From the NCBI GenBank assembly GCA_036924285.1, contig JAYKYS010000007.1:4588001-4652000 (forward strand): a stretch of 64,000 nt of DNA, written 5' to 3'. Below, in pieces: positions 58,401 to 64,000 of this stretch. The stretch comes from Asterella californica (lineage: Eukaryota > Streptophyta > Marchantiopsida > Marchantiales > Aytoniaceae). A model generated the notes under the pieces. The model did not search any database. It saw nothing but the letters and a program-made list of their open reading frames with translations, and was not told the origin of the DNA. How positions within the stretch are numbered: the first letter of the stretch is position 1; every line of letters begins with the position of its first letter. The position numbers and the translations under genes are program-made.

Positions 58401-59653
58401 TCAATAAAACATCCATCTTTATTGAAGCGTACTTGCAGACCCTGCTCTATCAACTGTCCTACAGATAGCAGGTTTCTAGTCAACGTGGGTACATGTAAGA
58501 CATTCCGTATACCAGTAAACGTTGAAGCAGGAATGTCAAGTGGAATGTTACCCTTGTGCTGGATCTTGTGCTTGGTGTCATCTCCTGTCACCATAAACTG
58601 TGGAGTCTCCACAGGCTCGAGTGAACTAAACCACTCTCGATGGGGAGTCATGTGACTGGTGACGCCGGAGTCGATCACCCAGTCAGTCTGTGGCTCGAAA
58701 GTCGCATAACTCTGATGCGTAGTAATCAGCAACTGCTCCGAATAGACATGCTCAGTGACTGCATAGCCTTGCTGGTTGCTGTTACCTTGTTGGGGGTTGT
58801 TGTCGTGTTGTCTCTGATCGTTCTGCTTCTTGTAGCACTGATTCGCATTGTGGCCTTGCTTCTTGCAGTAGTTGCAGGAACCAGGCGCTCTTCTCTGATT
58901 GTTGTTGGAACCAGACTGTTGCTGGTTCAGCTGGTTCTGCTGATTCTGCTGCTGGTGCGATCGCTGTTGTTGTCCGGGACCTCGTCCACGTCCAGCACCT
59001 TTGCGACGACCCTTACCTCGAGATCCTCCAAAACCTGCAAAATAGACAGATTCTTGCTGACCCGTCGAAGTAGAACTCCCCAGTAGACGCACCTCCTCTC
59101 CTAACATCATATGAACAAGCTCATCAAACCGCGGAAGAGGTTCTCTGGTCGAAATCGATGTTATGAACTGTTTGTACTCTGCAGGTAGTCCTTGCAATGT
59201 GGCTCCGATCAAGACAGTGAGATCAATCTCGACTTTGACAGAAGATAACTGATCCACGAGCTGTTTGACGTGGTTCACATAGTCGTTGATGCACATCGAC
59301 CCCTTCTTCACGGTGTTGAACTGCTGCAACAATTGCAGCTTCCGTGCCTCTGTTCCGGATTGAAACAGACGCGCGAGTGCATCCTAAGCTTTCTTGGGCG
59401 TATCGCAATCTTGAATGTGATCGATCATCGATGCTGAGACTGTCAGCGCGATGTAGTGAATAGCCTGGTATGAGCGCTTCTTCCACTCCTTGAATTTCGG
59501 TTCAGAAATTGACACTTCATGCGCTTTCTCCTCCTCAGTGATAAGATCCCATAGATCTTGTCCCTGCAGGAAAGTCTTCATCCGGAACTTCCACACTTGG
59601 TAGTTGTTCTTGTCGAGTTTCTCTCCAGTGATCAAAGACACAGATTCCACCAT
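55356..59653 (-). pseudogene. Ty1/copia retrotransposon polyprotein, decayed
   Basis: Starts at ATG 59651-59653 (MVESVSLITGEKL). Domains in copia order: gag; zinc knuckle CNYCKKQGHNANQC; protease WVIDSGVTSH; integrase HHCC (HKRIGHMNF...CAACQFG) and DDE core (RSDGGGEF, QNGVAERKN); reverse transcriptase with IYVDDLI; RNase H with DADWAGS and SSTEAEY. Four lesions break it: TAG at 59384-59386, a one-base frameshift near 57255, TGA at 56223-56225 and TGA at 55800-55802. Two of the three stops replace codons that are Trp in relatives, and the third may do so. The polypurine tract overlaps the final codons. Without its 5' LTR and with these breaks the copy is inactive. It sits head to tail with the RT retroposon to its left. 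Confidence 0.93.
55414..55425 (-). promoter_or_regulatory. Copia polypurine tract
   Basis: In the sense direction CTTGAAGGGGAG directly precedes the TGTTG start of the 3' LTR, the usual arrangement in Ty1/copia elements. Confidence 0.75.
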
Positions 59654-61197
59654 AGCTGCAATGTCGAAATTGCTCTGTTCCGTACGCGGAAAAACCTCCC
59701 AGAACCTTCACGAAACTCGTCTCTCCCCACCGCACGATCAAGAGTTATCACAAGTCACAACGAGGCGACTCCGCAAACTCCTCCTGCAGCGACAACGAGA
59801 AAAGAACCTGTGCGCGAACTGTAGGTGTACAAAACACGACGGAAACGTCGAAAGAACACACCAAGAAAAGTCGAAACTAGACCAAATGAGGTCGGAAATG
59901 GACGTGCGACCCCTTGAAATTTTCAGAAATTTTCAAATAGCTAGGGGGAAACCCACCCATTCGAAAAAGTATTTGTTTTAGACTCAAGTCCTAAAACTTT
60001 CATTTTGATCGAAAAAGATCCGATTGAAAATCTGCCGCTGGAAACCTCCAAATCGAATGAAACTTGGCCCAGTATACAATTCACACCTTCTGAACAAGAC
60101 AGCCTTAAAAAGGCTGGTCGATAGATTTCAGCAAAACATGTCCAAAAAGAAAAGCAAAAATAGAAAAAAAGTAAAAAGGAAAGAAAAAAGAAAAAGGAAA
60201 AAAGAGACGAAAGAAAAAAAAACACTGAATCCTGATTTGTAAAGTCTCTCAAAAAACCCTAAAAAGAACACTCTGTAACCCTAAAATCTTAGAAAATCTG
60301 AAACTATTTAATACTCACTCATCTGCCCATCAAATGTGTCAAATCTGAGATCAAAAGAAACAGAAAAGGAAGGTGAAGAAGAATATGTGAGAAAATCACT
60401 CTAACACACTCTAACACACTCTAACTCGCACTCTCCTCCTCCCACAGTCCCCCTCCGCCGCAGTCTGTCTCCGTCCCTCTCCGCGCCCTCCCGATCCCCG
60501 CTGTAAGTACTCCTGTAAAAACATTTGCGAGAGTTACGACAGTTCCGTAAAGCCAGGTTTGAGTGGCCCTACTTCGGGATAATAAGTACTTCGGGAATTA
60601 AATTACACTAACCGATTTTCATATCGAGCAGTAATTCCGTACACACATTACAAATAAACATTCATACGTTGGTAGAGTAGCTGCACGTTGCTTTACTCGG
60701 CGTAATTAATTGATTGGAGTAAACTGTGAGATATTGTTTCAGTTAACCAGGTGACAATAGGCATCCCCCAGGCGTGTACAGCGAGAGTAAAAGAGACGAC
60801 CGTTACGACGAAAGGGAAGTCGGGAGAAAGAGCTGGTTGGGCGCCGGTCATTTAGCGGTAGGCGGCGGCATGTTTTTATTTTCACCGCGTGAGAAATAAA
60901 CAGAACAGAACCCCGGTTTAATTATTCGGCATGTGGGTATTGCCGAGGGGCAGCTTGCGTCAGACGCTCCATGCCTTGCTTTGCGTTATAGCGCTATCAT
61001 GAGGCGGCGGGTTTTTGAAACTATCGTCACCTCTTCAGTACCGCGAAGTGCAACTCACGCTCCGTGCGTTCGTTTCCGTTCTACCAGTAGGCCCCGCCTT
61101 TTCTAAACAATCGTCGAGTCTTTAATACCGAACGGAACCTTTTCGACCTATAGCGGGGTCAGCGTGCGGACAGCTTTCCATCCCTCGCTTCTCAGAC
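59654..61197. other. Copia leader and unassigned flank
   Basis: The first part, to about 60.5 kb, would be the leader of the copia element. It includes an A-rich, Lys-coding run at 60140-60225 and no copy of the 3' LTR. Beyond it the sequence is unassigned. Either the 5' LTR was lost or the element is recombinant. Confidence 0.45.
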
Positions 61198-62448
61198 TTG
61201 TCGCTTCTCTTCGCTCGCTTTCCCTTTCGCTTTTTCTTTCGCTTTTCCTGTCGCTTCTCCTCGACGTTTCGCTCTGCTGCTGATGAATGTCGATTTCCCG
61301 CACGGTTGTTGCCAGTCAGAACGAACGAGGATCGAGAAACGTATCATTTTCCTCGTCTTGCTTGCTGGAATCGAAAAGCGTCATGACCGTCGTCTCGTGG
61401 AAGCTTTACTCGTGTCGTGGATGGAAGCTTTACTCGATTATGCCTCATATGCTTTTCATCGCGCTGTTTCATTCGCTATGCATGTCTGTCTTGTTTGCTT
61501 CTGGAATGCGAGAATGGTTTGCGCCTTTGCTTCTAATCTCCTTGTCGTGCGTTCTTTCTTTGCTGTAACTCGGCAAAGGAAGAACTCGACGTCGACGACA
61601 GCGGATGGGACGCTCATGCCGAGGCATTCGGTGCTTCTTCTTTTCTTCCTCGACGCGTCTCCACGTTCGTTACTTATCTTATGGCAGCAGATAAGTATTC
61701 CGACTCCTTCTTCTCCTTCTGCTGCTTTCTTTTCATGTCGCAGCAGATGATGAAACTGCCTGTATTCCTTCTACTCCCACTGCCTTGAGTCCTCTGCGAG
61801 AATGTCCACATGAAGTGCAGAACAGCTTCCGAACTGATGTCTCCGGTCCATGTGTTATCGATCGTTTTCGCCGTCCTCTCAGTTCACCTCCTTATCCTGT
61901 TTACTCCGGCAGTTTGCTCTCGTTTTGTGATGTCGATCTATACAGATCTGCGTCCTACATTTACATTGACTTTCATTTTACACTCGTGCCTCCCGAATTC
62001 TTAGTTCCTGCGCTGAATTATGTCCTCCTTTCCAAGTCTTTTACTATACCGAGCAGGTGTCAAGCATCCGCTAGGTACAACTTTGAGAACTTGCCTCCGC
62101 TCGATGATTAGATATGGTAAATATACCCTTCCTGCAGATGGTTGATGGCATGTGACATTCATAAGGCTAGGAGCGATTCATTGTGGAAGGCTATCGTTCG
62201 TCCAGAAACCATCACTATATCGGACATTGACAACGTTTTTTTGCCCAAACTCGTGCTCGCTATTTCACTGTCGAACAACCTGATACTGATATTATGAACG
62301 AGGAGGACTGCATCGTCGCTGCGTCGTCGCCTGCAGAGAGATCAAAGACAGTACCAAATTTTCAAGACGTCGAGGCTCTACCGGACTACATGCTCATCTG
62401 CAGCGCGCTGGATCGTCATCTGGAGCCGACAAAGGGTATGAAGGTATG
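61198..62448 (+). other. Possible unrecognised gene region
   Basis: GC-richer than the right flank, with overlapping plus-strand frames (61283-61750, 61785-62111) and an open frame over 62290-62440 that ends at a donor-like AAG|GTATGT near 62444. A peptide EEDCIVAASSPAERSK occurs in that frame. No domain was recognised. It might be exons of a lineage-specific gene or the remains of one. Confidence 0.25.
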
Positions 62449-63221
62449 TTAACTTCGGAAGAATAGTTTTTCTGCTTCAGCTGCTTCTCCATATACACTT
62501 CTGCTTCTTCGTGTATGCTTTCTCACTGACCACGGTTTATGCTGTGCAGGACAGACAGCACGTGAAGAACACGGACCGTCTATGGAGAGCAGACGTACAC
62601 AGAGTGATAGTAGAATATAGAGAGTTGTGAATGATGGCACCTCGTTCACTACGTGAATGTCATGGACATGAGCAGATAGGCAGTTGACTATACCATTTGC
62701 AAAGCTGCAGTATACTTCTTTGCCGTTTGCCGAGCATATCGGAGAGTTCATATCTCAACTTTGTTTTCATAACTGCGTAAGGTAAATATCGGTATCATAC
62801 AAACTTCAAGTGTGAACCCGCTTTAGCGTTTTATATGGCCACCATAGACTTCGAGTGTAAACTTGCTTCGGCGTTGTCGTTTTCTTCGTGGCAAGAATAA
62901 TAAACAAGCTTCTCAGTTCAAACTGTGCGCATCAACGTTGAATGTATAAATGTGTGTGTGAGTACAACACATCAGAAGGAAAAGGTAATATGTTGAAGGC
63001 AACATATTACGTTTTCGAAGAGGACATATTATGAAAGACAAGCAGAAGAGAACATATTATAGAAAAGAAGTAGAAGAGACGAACGCAGGAGCAGGTAAAA
63101 AATATTTCCAACATGGAAAAATATATCTCTCAGCGAGCAGGTGCAAAATGGCAAAGAAATATATGTTGGCCCTGCATCAAGCGAAATGATATATATTTAG
63201 CACCGGCTCCCAAGAGATAAT

Positions 63222-63287
63222 GAACTTGCACATGGGTGAATAAGCACTGGGTGCTTATCCAGTGCTTATTCACCCATGTGCAAGTTC
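63222..63287. repeat. Perfect hairpin with 29-bp arms and 8-base loop
   Basis: Arms 63222-63250 and 63259-63287 are exact reverse complements, with loop gtgcttat between them. The left arm starts gaacttgcac and ends agcactgg. Exact pairing over 29 bp in otherwise AT-rich DNA is unlikely by chance and suggests a recent foldback. Confidence 0.9.
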
Positions 63288-63532
63288 ACCCCATTCACAA
63301 GGGAGTTTTATGATTTGTAACTGTATATGAAAACACGCTAAAAGTTATTGATCTCTAAAATTACTAGTCATTGCGATTTGTTACTTTGAGTAACGAATCG
63401 CAAGATTCTGAAGGTTGATTGCAATGGTTTGTCATTATGTTCCATATTCGTAAAATTTGCATATTGCATGTCTTATCATTCTAATTTTCTTCTATAATTC
63501 ATTTGGATTTGCGATACACATTCCTTTCATGA

Positions 63533-63556
63533 ATTAGGGTTTAGGGTTTAAACCCT
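63533..63556 (+). repeat. Short telomere-like motif
   Basis: ttagggtttagggttt, then aaaccctg, gives about two plant-type TTTAGGG units followed by an inverted half unit. This is a telobox-like site rather than a telomere. Confidence 0.6.
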
Positions 63557-64000
63557 GAACTCAACTTTTCTTTGGAAATAATAAAAGATGTATTTGTTAT
63601 CTTGAACTCGTGAAGTTGAACACAGCTGGAGGAGAAAAGAGCTTGTGCACTGTATACTTTGAAAACTAGGTACTATGTTTATATTTTACAAGAATATATT
63701 TTACTTATGTAATAGATGAGTGTTGATAGGAGTTGAAAAGACAGATCTAGATTGAATTTCCAAAAATTAGTTTATAAGACGTTTATATGGACTAAACTTT
63801 TAGAAATAGTGAGTTTAATCGCTTTCGGACGGAAAGCCTTATACAGTATAACTCACTGCTTTATCTCTATCATGCTAATTTAATTCACGCTTTACATAAT
63901 TGATTATCTCGATGTGCGAATATTTTGAAGGAGATAGAATTTCGCTAATTGGTACATTAAAATTGAATTAACTAAATTCTTTATTACATTATTACATCTT

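Larger units (their letters stand above)
62449..64000. other. AT-rich right flank
   Basis: No recognised gene. Contains the perfect hairpin at 63222-63287 and a short telomere-like motif at 63533-63556. Confidence 0.5.

Noticed and set aside
60140..60225. Lys-rich open frame in the copia leader
   Set aside because: It is a simple A-rich tract; the Lys/Arg string is a composition effect.
63533..63556. Possible telomere or chromosome end
   Set aside because: Only about two TTTAGGG units, with non-repetitive sequence on both sides.
1..64000. CRISPR arrays, bacterial operons or rRNA genes
   Set aside because: No regularly spaced short repeats, no clustered prokaryotic-type ORFs and no rRNA-length conserved tracts were seen. 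Introns and retroelements point to a plant-type nuclear genome.

Overview
The window looks like a nuclear segment from a streptophyte, most likely a bryophyte-grade land plant or a close algal relative. The species cannot be fixed from the sequence. Two spliced host genes are of plant type: a GT77-like, DxD-containing glycosyltransferase and a Myb/SANT-domain nuclear protein. Most of the remaining recognisable sequence is retroelements, namely one young Ty3/gypsy-type element, one decayed Ty1/copia element, one decayed non-LTR-type reverse transcriptase, and relics with long LTR-like repeats.

Region 1, 1-11.7 kb. After 1.8 kb without a recognisable gene comes a 9,866-bp element (1847-11712, minus strand) with TGTCA/TGACA ends and a flanking AACAT duplication. 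It encodes gag with two zinc knuckles, an aspartic protease, a DNMT3/DRM-like C5 cytosine methyltransferase, reverse transcriptase, RNase H, a DDE integrase and a C-terminal PHD finger. Everything lies in one reading frame, interrupted by two TAG codons. The second TAG sits in a CAR-YYA context known from stop-codon readthrough. The ends are not ordinary LTRs: they are split direct repeats in the order A1 - ORFs - B1 - A2 - B2 (A 293 bp, B 108 bp). That layout is typical of Ngaro/PAT-type tyrosine-recombinase retroelements, yet this element carries a DDE integrase.

Region 2, 11.7-28.2 kb. Mostly gene-poor DNA with several degenerate tandem repeats and a tRNA-derived SINE-like unit near 20.1 kb. 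It holds the two-exon SANT-domain gene (21.5-24.2 kb, minus strand).

Region 3, 28.2-42.0 kb. Three copies of a roughly 1.7-kb LTR-like repeat, two direct and one inverted, surround relic retrotransposon sequence. A broken CCHC zinc knuckle near 30.2 kb and an integrase C-terminal fragment at 41.7-42.0 kb remain. Several imperfect stem-loops lie in the AT-rich DNA at 39.8-40.9 kb.

Region 4, 42-52.5 kb. The four-exon GT77-like gene (45.66-48.81 kb, plus strand) encodes about 400 residues with an N-terminal membrane anchor, an Ala-Pro-rich stem and the catalytic domain. A 141-bp tandem duplication lies downstream.

Region 5, 52.5-64 kb. A degraded RT retroposon (52.5-55.1 kb) and a copia element (55.36-59.65 kb) lie head to tail on the minus strand. 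Both carry nonsense codons that fit G-to-A decay of Trp codons. Beyond them are unassigned sequence, a possible unrecognised exon ending near 62.44 kb, a perfect 29-bp-arm hairpin at 63.2 kb and a short telomere-like motif.
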